Below, one piece after another: positions 7,891-15,726 of a DNA stretch of 19,992 nt. The notes beneath the pieces are model-generated. The model was given only the letters and a program-made list of their open reading frames with translations. It made no database searches and was not told the DNA's origin. The translations under genes and the position numbers were made by a program. The stretch lies in assembly GCA_964607375.1 (NCBI GenBank), contig CAZSJY010000034.1, forward strand, positions 1 through 19,992, written 5' to 3'. This DNA comes from JACNLC01 sp964607375 (GTDB lineage Bacteria; Fidelibacterota; Marinisomatia; SCGC-AAA003-L08; JACNLC01). The stretch's first letter is position 1; each line of letters begins with the position of its first letter.

Positions 7891-9642
7891 TTACTCTTTT
7901 TCTTCAGTATTTTCTTTTGGAATAAAAATATCGTAATACAAGTTAGCATCAAGCAGAATCGAAGATGCTTTTTGATAAACAATATCATCGTGTAAACTGC
8001 TAGCTATTTTTGCTTTATCTCCTCCTTTTACTCTCGATATTTCTCTTAATAATCCATTCTTAATCCACCTCAAATTATTTCCGTGAAAGGGATTATCTTT
8101 CTTTTTCTTGAAATACCTTTCTAAATCCGAAGTAAGTGTTTTAATTGAAGTCTTTTTCTTCCAGAAAAATAGCTTGCTCCAGAATGAATTCTTCTTCGGT
8201 TTTAGGTCGTTTAATGTTTTCAATGTTTTAACCAATTTACCCAAATCTGTTTCACCCACTTCCTTGTAACTAAACTTGTATTCCTTAAGAAAGGATTTAT
8301 ACGCTTTGAGAATGTCATCATTAATTACAATTGGTTCAGGTAAGTCGTGTGTTGGAGCATAAGTCGCTGCAAAAGTCAAGAAAAGCCCTTGCTTCCATAA
8401 CTGCTGAACAAATGGCGGAATATTTTCCCTGTTAATCTTAATATCAGGAGTTACACCTCCGCCACCTTTAACCTCTCTCCCTCCAATAGTTGTAAAAGTA
8501 GAATCAATTTTGTCGAGGCCATCTGTTAAAACTCCGTTTTCCAAATAATCATATTTTTGGATTAATCTACCTGAAGGTGTGTAATATTTTGCTGTTGTTA
8601 CTTTTAATTTAGTTGTATCGTTGATGTTAAACATACTTTGAACTAAACCCTTTCCAAACGATTTTTTACCAATAATAACAGCTCTGTCTAAATCCTGCAA
8701 TGCTCCAGCAACAATTTCGCTAGCAGATGCGGAACTCTCATTTATCAAAACCGCTATAGGTAAATCAGGATTTACAATTGGATTTCTGCGAGCATACATT
8801 GTTTTGTTAGCGATACTCACACGACCTCGAGTGCTTAATAATTTGGTTTGACGGGGGACAATCTTATCCAACATATTTATAGCATTATTCAACAATCCGC
8901 CAGAATTACCACGAAGGTCAATAACTAAACCGAGAATATCCTGTTCAATCAATTCTAGAAGAGCATTTCGAAAATCTCTACTTGTATTTCTTGAAAATTT
9001 CGTAACGCGGATATAAGCAATCTTCTTATCATCCACTCCCCAATAGGGAACATCGTGAATTGGTATATTCTCTCTAGTAAGAGTAAACTCTAATCTCACT
9101 CGTGTTGATGGGCGAAATACTTGTAATTTTACTTCAGTTCCTAACTCACCTCGAATCAAATCTGATGCTTCTCTTAGGCTCATCCCTTTGGTTGAAGTCG
9201 AATCAATCATCAGAATCTTATCTCCAGCTTTTATTCCTTCGTGGTAAGCAGGACTGTCCTCCATCGGTGATAATACTATCAATGTATCTCTGCGCATACT
9301 AATTTGAATTCCAACTCCGCCATACTTTCCTTTTGTGAGCATTTCAAAACGATCTTTTGAGCGTCCTTGAAGTAAAACAGTATAAGGGTCGAGTGGTTTC
9401 AACATTCCTTTTATAGCTGATTTGATAATTTCCCCATCGTTTATGGAATCAACATAAGTTGATTTAACTTGCAGGAAAGATTGATCAAACATTTCTAGTA
9501 ACTCTTGACTGGAAGTTATATTTACATTTTCAGCTTTTCTATTCTTTGCTGATTTTGATTTTATCTGCTTTTGCCCAAAAACTGTAGATGATACTAAAAC
9601 TACAAATGATAAAGTTAAAACTCTTATAAATCTATATTTCAT
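7891..9642 (-). CDS. S41 family C-terminal processing peptidase (CtpA/Prc type)
   Basis: A 583-residue exported serine protease that cleaves near the C-termini of envelope proteins. An N-terminal signal peptide (hydrophobic core about residues 8-22, likely cleavage after VFG) leads into a helical region, a PDZ domain (about 105-190, containing YGGVGIQI and GIKAGDKILMID), and the S41 catalytic domain (about 200-400). The Ser/Lys dyad is S306 in NESSASASE and K331 in SFGKG, with the family's 25-residue spacing. RGNSGGLL is present. The last 180 residues form a lysine-rich C-terminal extension without a domain I can name. A short AGGAA ribosome site lies just upstream, and the gene begins one base after tmk. 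Confidence 0.95.
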   Translation of the reverse strand: MKYRFIRVLTLSFVVLVSSTVFGQKQIKSKSAKNRKAENVNITSSQELLEMFDQSFLQVKSTYVDSINDGEIIKSAIKGMLKPLDPYTVLLQGRSKDRFEMLTKGKYGGVGIQISMRRDTLIVLSPMEDSPAYHEGIKAGDKILMIDSTSTKGMSLREASDLIRGELGTEVKLQVFRPSTRVRLEFTLTRENIPIHDVPYWGVDDKKIAYIRVTKFSRNTSRDFRNALLELIEQDILGLVIDLRGNSGGLLNNAINMLDKIVPRQTKLLSTRGRVSIANKTMYARRNPIVNPDLPIAVLINESSASASEIVAGALQDLDRAVIIGKKSFGKGLVQSMFNINDTTKLKVTTAKYYTPSGRLIQKYDYLENGVLTDGLDKIDSTFTTIGGREVKGGGGVTPDIKINRENIPPFVQQLWKQGLFLTFAATYAPTHDLPEPIVINDDILKAYKSFLKEYKFSYKEVGETDLGKLVKTLKTLNDLKPKKNSFWSKLFFWKKKTSIKTLTSDLERYFKKKKDNPFHGNNLRWIKNGLLREISRVKGGDKAKIASSLHDDIVYQKASSILLDANLYYDIFIPKENTEEKE

Positions 9643-9643
9643 T

Positions 9644-10261
9644 TTAATTCCTATATTTTTGACTTATGATTTCCCAAATTTTGTTGAAGATAATTTGTTT
9701 TTCTAATGACCCATCAATAATAAAACATCTTTCGGGTTCTTCTTCAGCAATTTTGTGATATCCTTTTCTAATTTGAGACAGAAATTCAATTACACCAGCT
9801 TCCATTCTGTCCTCAGTAAAATTTCTTCTTCTTTGAATTGAAGTATTTTCGTCAATATCAACCATAAATGTAAACTCCGGAATTAGATTAGATGTTGCAT
9901 AATCATTTAACATCCTTAGTAATTTTACATCAATTCCGCGACCATATCCTTGGTACGCCAAAGTACTATCTGTGTACCTATCGCAAATAACAAATTTATC
10001 TTTGTTCAAGGCTGGATTAATTATTTCATCTACCAATTGAGAGCGAGCTGATAAAAACATTAGAGATTCAGCAGTTGAGGAGAGTTCTAAATTTTCTTTA
10101 TCGAGCAAAATATCTCTTATTTTTTCTGATATCTGTGTTCCACCGGGTTCACGAACAGAAACATATGGAATTCGGAATTCATCAAATTTATCACACAACA
10201 TTCTAATTTGAGTTGATTTTCCAGAACCATCTATTCCTTCAAATGTGATAAATTTATTCAA
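9644..10261 (-). CDS. tmk: Thymidylate kinase
   Basis: Phosphorylates dTMP to dTDP with ATP in the cytosol. The 205 residues include the P-loop GIDGSGKS (9-16), the DRYTDSTLAYQGYGRG substrate-binding segment and the arginine-rich LID region (RRNFTEDRMEAG). The start is TTG at 10261, overlapping the rsmI TGA stop (TTGA), with an AGAAGGA ribosome site inside the rsmI end. This points to translational coupling with rsmI. Confidence 0.97.
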   Translation of the reverse strand: MNKFITFEGIDGSGKSTQIRMLCDKFDEFRIPYVSVREPGGTQISEKIRDILLDKENLELSSTAESLMFLSARSQLVDEIINPALNKDKFVICDRYTDSTLAYQGYGRGIDVKLLRMLNDYATSNLIPEFTFMVDIDENTSIQRRRNFTEDRMEAGVIEFLSQIRKGYHKIAEEEPERCFIIDGSLEKQIIFNKIWEIISQKYRN

Positions 10262-10938
10262 ATTACATATCCTTCTTTTGCTATTAGAATTACTATTTCT
10301 CCTCGAATTTTCTTATTACTAAAATACTCAATTACTTCAGTTACATTTCCCATAAAAGTTTCTTCGTAGATTTTTGTCAATTCTCTACATACTGAAACAA
10401 CTCGTTCTCCAATAAATTCTTGTATGTGAGATAGAGTTTTTAACAATCGCATTGGTGATTCAAAAATCACGATTGTAGCATCCAAAGATTTTAGAAATTC
10501 CAATCGAGTTTTTCTTCCTTTTTTTCTAGGAAGAAATCCCTCAAAATAGAAGTGGTCTGTTGGTAAGCCGGAGACTGATAGCGCTGAAGTTACTGACGAA
10601 GCACCTGGTATTGAAGTTACTAAAACTCCTCTTGATTTTGCTAAATGGACAATTCGATATCCCGGGTCACTAATGCACGGAGTTCCTGCATCGGAAACAA
10701 TTGCTATATCATTCCCTTTATCCAAGAGTTTACATAAGTTTTCAGAAGATGAAATCTCATTATGTTCGTGGTAAGAAATCATTTTAGTTGAGATTGAAAA
10801 GTGTTTAAGAAGTTTTCCTGTAGTTCTTGTGTCCTCAGTAGCGATGAAATTTACATTTTTAAGTATATCTATCGCCCGAAATGTGATGTCGTTCAAATTT
10901 CCTATTGGAGTGCTAACAACATATAAAATTCCTGACAT
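10258..10938 (-). CDS. rsmI: 16S rRNA 2'-O-ribose methyltransferase RsmI
   Basis: Methylates the ribose of C1402 (E. coli numbering) in the 16S rRNA decoding centre using SAM. The tetrapyrrole-methylase-like fold is evident from STPIGNLNDIT at the N-terminus, ATEDTRTTGKLL, SDAGTPCISDPGYRIV and IPGASSVTSALSVSGLPTD. The 226 residues correspond to the core enzyme, slightly shorter at the C-terminus than E. coli RsmI. Its ATG follows directly on the TAG stop of the upstream ORF without any gap (TAGATG). Confidence 0.96.
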   Translation of the reverse strand: MSGILYVVSTPIGNLNDITFRAIDILKNVNFIATEDTRTTGKLLKHFSISTKMISYHEHNEISSSENLCKLLDKGNDIAIVSDAGTPCISDPGYRIVHLAKSRGVLVTSIPGASSVTSALSVSGLPTDHFYFEGFLPRKKGRKTRLEFLKSLDATIVIFESPMRLLKTLSHIQEFIGERVVSVCRELTKIYEETFMGNVTEVIEYFSNKKIRGEIVILIAKEGYVI

Positions 10939-11376
10939 CTACTTTAAACAAGCATTAAACGATTTGTGAGTAATCTCAATCGCTTGCTCAATATCCTCGT
11001 CAGTTGCATAATATGGCGGATTAAATCGAATTGCTTTATCATAAGAAAACGACACCAATAAACCGTTTGCAAGCAACTTCTCTAACGCTTCGTTTCGCTC
11101 TGTGCGTGATGGAAGGTCAATTTCAACAGAATGATCAACAATTTTGCTGTTTGTAGCATAAGCAGGATATTCTTCTTCAAGCCACTGAATTTTAGAAAAT
11201 AAAGACTTAATTCTCTTTGTGATATTCTGTCGAAGACCTTTTTCATTAACCTCATAGGAAGAATACATATCTAAATATTCTTTGCCATTTCGTTTATCCA
11301 CTACCCACGATGCGTGACTTTTTACTACATCCAAATTGGATAATATTTCTGATATTTTACCTATGTATTCCTGCAT
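10939..11376 (-). CDS. Internally deleted lysine 6-aminotransferase-like protein (small domain only)
   Basis: The 145-residue frame reads like both ends of a class III aminotransferase, closest in my reading to L-lysine 6-aminotransferase, without the middle. Residues about 18-42 (KSHASWVVDKRNGKEYLDMY) match the N-terminal segment. Residues about 45-142 match the last 100 residues, including the FSLPxxxDR-like IDLPSRTER and the IRFNPPY-x-ATDEDIEQAI segment. The intervening 290 or so residues of the large domain, with the PLP lysine, are absent, so it cannot be a normal transaminase. In fold-type I enzymes these two ends together build the small domain. The frame is open and joins smoothly near residues 41-46. 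No good ribosome site is visible. It lies just after an ALDH7-type dehydrogenase, the next enzyme of the lysine route. It may be a decaying gene, an assembly collapse, or a real small-domain protein. Confidence 0.7.
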   Translation of the reverse strand: MQEYIGKISEILSNLDVVKSHASWVVDKRNGKEYLDMYSSYEVNEKGLRQNITKRIKSLFSKIQWLEEEYPAYATNSKIVDHSVEIDLPSRTERNEALEKLLANGLLVSFSYDKAIRFNPPYYATDEDIEQAIEITHKSFNACLK

Positions 11377-11411
11377 AATTTTATTAGCAATTAGCTTTTA
11401 TGAGAGAACCT

Positions 11412-11445
11412 GGAGTAATGAAAACATTTGTATTTCCATTACTCC
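11412..11445 (-). terminator. hairpin after the aldehyde dehydrogenase gene
   Basis: A perfect nine-base inverted repeat (GGAGTAATG ... CATTACTCC) extends in the minus-strand RNA to 13 pairs, with one G-U, around an eight-base loop. It begins 19 bases after the ALDH stop, in the 88-base gap before the next ORF. No U-run follows, so it could be a terminator of a type that does not need one, an mRNA-stabilising 3' end, or an attenuator for the downstream genes. Confidence 0.5.
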
Positions 11446-11464
11446 GTCACTCTTATTCTCTTTT

Positions 11465-12985
11465 CTATAATTCGAATTTGATGCCTTGAGCTAGAGGTAA
11501 TTCTGTGCTCCAGTTCATTGTGTTGGTCTGACGACGCATATAGACTTTCCACGCATCAGAACCTGACTCTCGTCCACCACCCGTATCTTTTTCACCTCCA
11601 AATGCTCCACCAATTTCAGCACCAGATGTGCCGATATTAATATTTGCAATTCCGCAATCACTTCCTTTATGTGACAAGAAAGTTTCAGAATTTAATACAT
11701 TTGTAGTAAACATTGCAGAAGATAATCCTTGTGGAACATCATTATGGATTTGAATTGCATCTTCAACTGAGTCATACTCGATGATGTATAATATTGGAGC
11801 AAATGTTTCTTCTTGCACGATTTCAAATTCATTCTTTGCTTTAACTATTGTTGGTTCAACATAAAAACCATCTTGCTCAATTACATTGCCACCATAAAGG
11901 ATTTCTCCTCCTTCTTTTTTAACTTGTTCTAGTGCATTCAAATATGCATCTACAGCGTCTTGGTCAATTACCGGACCCATAAGTGTGTTTATGTCCAATG
12001 GATCACCAATTTTGACTTGCTTATATGCGTTGATGAGTCGCTTCACCAATTCATCAGAAATTGTTTTCTGCACAATGATTCTTCTTGTACTAGTACAACG
12101 CTGACCTGCAGTTCCGACGGCACCAAAGGCAATAGCTGGAATAACCATATCCATATTAGCTGTTTCGTCAACAACAATAGCATTGTTTCCACCGAGTTCA
12201 AGAATAGTTTTACCTAATCTTTCACCTACAACACCACCGATTCTCTTACCCATTTTGGTTGAACCAGTCGCTGAAATCAATGGAACTCGCTTGTCATTGA
12301 TGAGTCGTTCACCAATTGTAGAACCACGTCCAATAATTAAACTGAATATTCCTTTATATCCGTTTTCTTCCAAAACTTTGTTACAAATGTGTTGAACTGC
12401 GATACCACACAATGGAGCTTTTGATGATGGCTTCCAAACGGTAATATCACCACAAACAGCTGCAATGAATGCGTTCCAAGCCCAAACGGCAACAGGGAAG
12501 TTAAATGCAGAAATCACACCAACAATTCCCAAGGGATGGTATTGCTCATACATTCTGTGTAGAGGTCTTTCAGAGTGCATCGTTAATCCATAAAGTTGAC
12601 GAGATAATCCAACAGCAAAATCAGCAATATCTATCATTTCCTGGACTTCACCATCACCCTCTGCTTTGATTTTTCCCATTTCAAGTGTAACCAAGCTACC
12701 AAGAGCGTCTTTATTTTCACGAAGAGCAATTGCCATTTTTCTAACCAATTCTCCTCTAACTGGAGCAGGAACCATTCTCCATTCTTTGAATACTTCTTGA
12801 GATTCAGTAATCACTTTCTCATAGTCAGCTTCCGAACATTGATAAACAGTAGCAATTCTCTCACCATTTGTCGGATTTATTGATTCTAACTTTCCTGAAT
12901 CTGTAGTTTTAATCCAGTCACTTGCACCTATACAAGCACCGTAATTAACATCTTCTATTCCCAATTTCTTGAGTATTTCGTTCAT
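11465..12985 (-). CDS. ALDH7-type aldehyde dehydrogenase (probable aminoadipate-semialdehyde dehydrogenase)
   Basis: An NAD(P)-dependent aldehyde dehydrogenase of 506 residues. The oxyanion Asn N162 (in SAFNFPVAVWAW), the general base E263 (in LELGGNNA) and the nucleophile C297 (in GTAGQRCTSTRR) are present. The N-terminal form, the AFNFPVAVWAWN motif and the C-terminal FGGEKDTGGGRESGSDAWKVYMRRQT place it in the ALDH7/antiquitin group. Characterised bacterial members oxidise L-2-aminoadipate-6-semialdehyde (piperideine-6-carboxylate) in lysine catabolism. The adjacent lysine-6-aminotransferase-like remnant supports this substrate. Its ribosome site (AAAGGA) overlaps the stop of the upstream ABC gene, indicating cotranscription. 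The precise substrate is inferred. Confidence 0.9.
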   Translation of the reverse strand: MNEILKKLGIEDVNYGACIGASDWIKTTDSGKLESINPTNGERIATVYQCSEADYEKVITESQEVFKEWRMVPAPVRGELVRKMAIALRENKDALGSLVTLEMGKIKAEGDGEVQEMIDIADFAVGLSRQLYGLTMHSERPLHRMYEQYHPLGIVGVISAFNFPVAVWAWNAFIAAVCGDITVWKPSSKAPLCGIAVQHICNKVLEENGYKGIFSLIIGRGSTIGERLINDKRVPLISATGSTKMGKRIGGVVGERLGKTILELGGNNAIVVDETANMDMVIPAIAFGAVGTAGQRCTSTRRIIVQKTISDELVKRLINAYKQVKIGDPLDINTLMGPVIDQDAVDAYLNALEQVKKEGGEILYGGNVIEQDGFYVEPTIVKAKNEFEIVQEETFAPILYIIEYDSVEDAIQIHNDVPQGLSSAMFTTNVLNSETFLSHKGSDCGIANINIGTSGAEIGGAFGGEKDTGGGRESGSDAWKVYMRRQTNTMNWSTELPLAQGIKFEL

Positions 12986-12991
12986 TTTTTA

Positions 12992-14005
12992 TTATCCTTT
13001 CGATTTGATAGTTTCTAAATTTTGTGTTGCTAACCAGCAACGAACTTTATGGCTTTCGTCTGAATCCGTAGACTCTAATTTTGGTTCTTCAATTTTACAT
13101 TTATCTTCACAAATTTCACACCGTGGATGAAAATGACATCCATCCGCGAAATCTGTCGCGCTTGGAACATTTCCTTTAATTGTGTATAAACTATCTGGAA
13201 TTTCATCTAATTCTGATATATTCGGGATTGAATCCATTAAACCTTTGGTATATGGATGTTGTGGAGTTTTGAAGATTTCGTTAACATTTCCTTCTTCAAC
13301 AATTTGACCAGCATACATAACTATAACTCTATCAGCAATTTCAGCAATTACTCCCAAATCGTGAGTAATCATCATCACAGCAAGTCCTAATTCTCTTTGC
13401 AATTTACCTACTAATTCCAAAATTTGTGCTTGTATGGTAACATCTAAGGCTGTAGTGGGTTCGTCGGCAATCAACACAGAGGGATTACAAGATAAAGCCA
13501 TTGCTATCATCACTCTTTGACGCATTCCACCAGAAAGTTGATGCGGATACTCATGGACTCTCAATTGAGGGTCCGGAATTCCAACTAACTCCAGCATTTC
13601 TATAGCTTTCCGAAACGCTTCTTTTTTATCTAATCCTTGATGAAGGCGAATTGCTTCCATAATCTGATCACCACAAGTAAAAACTGGATTTAGTGATGTC
13701 ATTGGTTCCTGAAAAATCATTGAGATACTATTTCCACGAATATCACGGAGTTTATTTTTAGGCAAATCCAAAATACTTTTTCGGTTGAAGTAAATCTCAC
13801 CTCCAGCAAAATATCCCGGTGGCATTTGTATAAGCCGCATAATCGATAATGCTGTAACCGATTTTCCACACCCAGATTCACCTACAATTCCAAGTGTCTC
13901 TCCAGAATATACCTCAAATGACACATCGTCAACTGCTTTCGCAATTCCCTCGTTTGTACGAAAGTAAGTCTTTAAATTCTTTACTTGAATGATCGGTTCA
14001 GACAT
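12992..14005 (-). CDS. OppD/DppD-type peptide ABC transporter ATP-binding protein
   Basis: A 337-residue ATPase of the peptide/nickel importer family. Visible motifs are Walker A GESGCGKS (42-49), Q-loop FQEPMTSLNP, signature LSGGMRQR, Walker B VLIADEPTTALD and the H-loop ITHDLGV. The C-terminal oligopeptide-transporter extension has cysteines C290, C296, C303 and C323 plus C299 in a CHFHPRC-type motif. Related OppD/DppD proteins have been shown to carry an iron-sulfur cluster there. No permease, binding protein or OppF partner is in the window, so it is an orphan here. It follows the upstream membrane-protein gene by eight bases and may be cotranscribed with that module. Confidence 0.93.
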   Translation of the reverse strand: MSEPIIQVKNLKTYFRTNEGIAKAVDDVSFEVYSGETLGIVGESGCGKSVTALSIMRLIQMPPGYFAGGEIYFNRKSILDLPKNKLRDIRGNSISMIFQEPMTSLNPVFTCGDQIMEAIRLHQGLDKKEAFRKAIEMLELVGIPDPQLRVHEYPHQLSGGMRQRVMIAMALSCNPSVLIADEPTTALDVTIQAQILELVGKLQRELGLAVMMITHDLGVIAEIADRVIVMYAGQIVEEGNVNEIFKTPQHPYTKGLMDSIPNISELDEIPDSLYTIKGNVPSATDFADGCHFHPRCEICEDKCKIEEPKLESTDSDESHKVRCWLATQNLETIKSKG

Positions 14006-14013
14006 TAAATTCC

Positions 14014-14865
14014 TTATACTGTTTCGGGTTGTTGAGGTTTGTCTTTTTTAAACGTCCATATTGCTAAAATCAGAATCATTAAAACTAAAATCCACAAAGA
14101 CGCATGATGGAATTTATCTCCGCTATATTCAATTAAATCGTTAAATCTACCTATGAGAAGTGAAATTCGTCCCATCACAGCAAAACCGAATGATGCTCCA
14201 AATGAAATCATCAAAAAGTAAATTCCAATTTTACTCATTTTACCGATAAATCCTTTATGTTCTTTGGAGAAAAAGAAATACAACAAACCTGTCAATGTTC
14301 CGAAAATGACAATAAATCCATTGAGTATCGTAAACCAACTTCCGGAAAAATCCACTGTTGTAGATTTTATCTGCTCCATAATATCTGAATTGAGATAACC
14401 GTAAAATCTTAATCCTGCTGCCATTCCAACAATGTAGGCAATAGCCCAACGTGCTAACCAACCCAATTTTGGAACAAGTCGCAACAGCATAAAAATCCCA
14501 AGCATAAACGGAACCAAATAAGAAAAACGAATTGCATCATATCCTTGGATCCCACCTTCGGGAAATATTCCTCTATCAAGCGCACCGAATAAAGACGTTA
14601 TCCAACCGAATGCATCATAAATGAAATACCAGATTTTTCCACCAAAAGACAATTCGGTACCTTCAGCGATTTTTGGCCAAAGTCTTCCAAATAAATTTGG
14701 TTGGACTTGTGTCCAGAAAAATGTAGTTGCCCAGTAACCTGCTGAAACTCCCACAAAAATATGTTCTGCTGCTTTGTAAAATGGATTATCATCATACAAA
14801 TAACTGAAAATCGCTAAAGTCAAAAATACTGAAATCCAAGCGCCAAATAGTTCTGCTGAAAACAT
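14014..14865 (-). CDS. Conserved polytopic membrane protein, unknown function
   Basis: A 283-residue hydrophobic protein with about seven or eight predicted membrane helices (roughly residues 7-24, 35-52, 80-96, 113-130, 137-154, 178-199, 211-231, 255-272) and a short charged C-terminal tail. The segment SYLYDDNPFYKAAEHIFVGV at 21-40 looks like a conserved motif between the first two helices. I cannot assign it to a characterised transporter. It is the last gene of the seven-gene module and lies eight bases after the preceding gene, so it probably forms a membrane complex with the two proteins encoded upstream. Confidence 0.85.
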   Translation of the reverse strand: MFSAELFGAWISVFLTLAIFSYLYDDNPFYKAAEHIFVGVSAGYWATTFFWTQVQPNLFGRLWPKIAEGTELSFGGKIWYFIYDAFGWITSLFGALDRGIFPEGGIQGYDAIRFSYLVPFMLGIFMLLRLVPKLGWLARWAIAYIVGMAAGLRFYGYLNSDIMEQIKSTTVDFSGSWFTILNGFIVIFGTLTGLLYFFFSKEHKGFIGKMSKIGIYFLMISFGASFGFAVMGRISLLIGRFNDLIEYSGDKFHHASLWILVLMILILAIWTFKKDKPQQPETV

Positions 14866-14873
14866 AATTTCTC

Positions 14874-15725
14874 CTAATTCTTCTTTGTTCGCTTACGCAA
14901 AATGAAATAAGTAATGTTACCAAAAACGATAAATAAAACGATTACGATATGAGCAAAAGATTGAGCCGCCATCATTCCAATTGCTTTGTCAGGTTTTTGG
15001 ATTAAATCCTCAAATTCTGCTGCACCTGGCATCCCAGCCAAAATTCCATGAACTTGACCACTTTCAACATATGGCAATACTTCTGTTACCTGAATTGAAG
15101 TGCATCCAGTTGACATTGGTATATTTTTCGGATCACACGCAAACTGAACCCATTCTTTACTTCCAGGGTAACCTGCAGAAAAACTAAATACAAAATCGAA
15201 ATCGGAGATATTCACGATATCTTTCATCATTGGAATATCGCTTACTTGATTTCCACGAGTATCCATAGTATACATCGCTCGCAAATCAGCAGCAACTCCT
15301 TTAACAACCGCTTCATTGCCGGGACGGAATCCCAGATTCACATAATCAACTCCGTAAGTTTTTTGGAATTCTTTTTCTGCAACCAAATTGAATGCTTCCG
15401 TTGACATAAACAATCCATCTGGCCAAAGTGCCATCCCATACACTTTATGTCCCTTATTATTGTCAAACAAAAATCGCAACACTCCAACAGCCATAGGATG
15501 AATCTCCGGTTTAGTTGAAGGACCATACTCAAACGATAACAATACATTAGAATTTGGTTTGAGTTCTGAAAGTGCTTCATATACTTTCTTTGATTGTTCC
15601 GTTGCTCTTACAGGAATATCAACAGGCCAAATCAAAGGAATCAAAACAGATAATCCAATTAAAACAAAAATTACTCGTCTATCAAATGAACCCAGTTTAA
15701 TTAACAAATTTTCAAGCCATTTCAT
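14874..15725 (-). CDS. Membrane-anchored protein with large extracytoplasmic domain
   Basis: 283 residues with one helix near the N-terminus (about 18-35) and one near the C-terminus (about 256-276, followed by a basic RKRTKKN tail). By the positive-inside rule the 220 residues in between face the periplasm. That domain reads as alternating beta strands and helices (NSNVLLSFEYGPS at 58-70, GHKVYGMALWPDGL at 92-105, DFDFVFSFSAGYPG at 175-188, GQVHGILAGMPGAAEFE at 223-239). This suggests a Rossmann-like or binding-protein-like fold. C197 and C208 could form a disulfide. No family with known function is recognised. The arrangement resembles a ligand-sensing or cargo-handling subunit of the neighbouring membrane proteins; that is inference. 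Confidence 0.82.
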   Translation of the reverse strand: MKWLENLLIKLGSFDRRVIFVLIGLSVLIPLIWPVDIPVRATEQSKKVYEALSELKPNSNVLLSFEYGPSTKPEIHPMAVGVLRFLFDNNKGHKVYGMALWPDGLFMSTEAFNLVAEKEFQKTYGVDYVNLGFRPGNEAVVKGVAADLRAMYTMDTRGNQVSDIPMMKDIVNISDFDFVFSFSAGYPGSKEWVQFACDPKNIPMSTGCTSIQVTEVLPYVESGQVHGILAGMPGAAEFEDLIQKPDKAIGMMAAQSFAHIVIVLFIVFGNITYFILRKRTKKN

Positions 15726-15726
15726 T

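Noticed and set aside
10939..11376. Ordinary small unknown protein, or a complete aminotransferase
   Set aside because: Both ends match a class III aminotransferase too well for an unrelated protein, and the PLP-binding lysine domain is absent, so it is not a complete enzyme.
14255..14461. Small minus-strand ORFs in other frames of the membrane-protein genes (14255-14461, 14598-14795, 15338-15580)
   Set aside because: They overlap long frames with coherent membrane-helix patterns and have no independent support.
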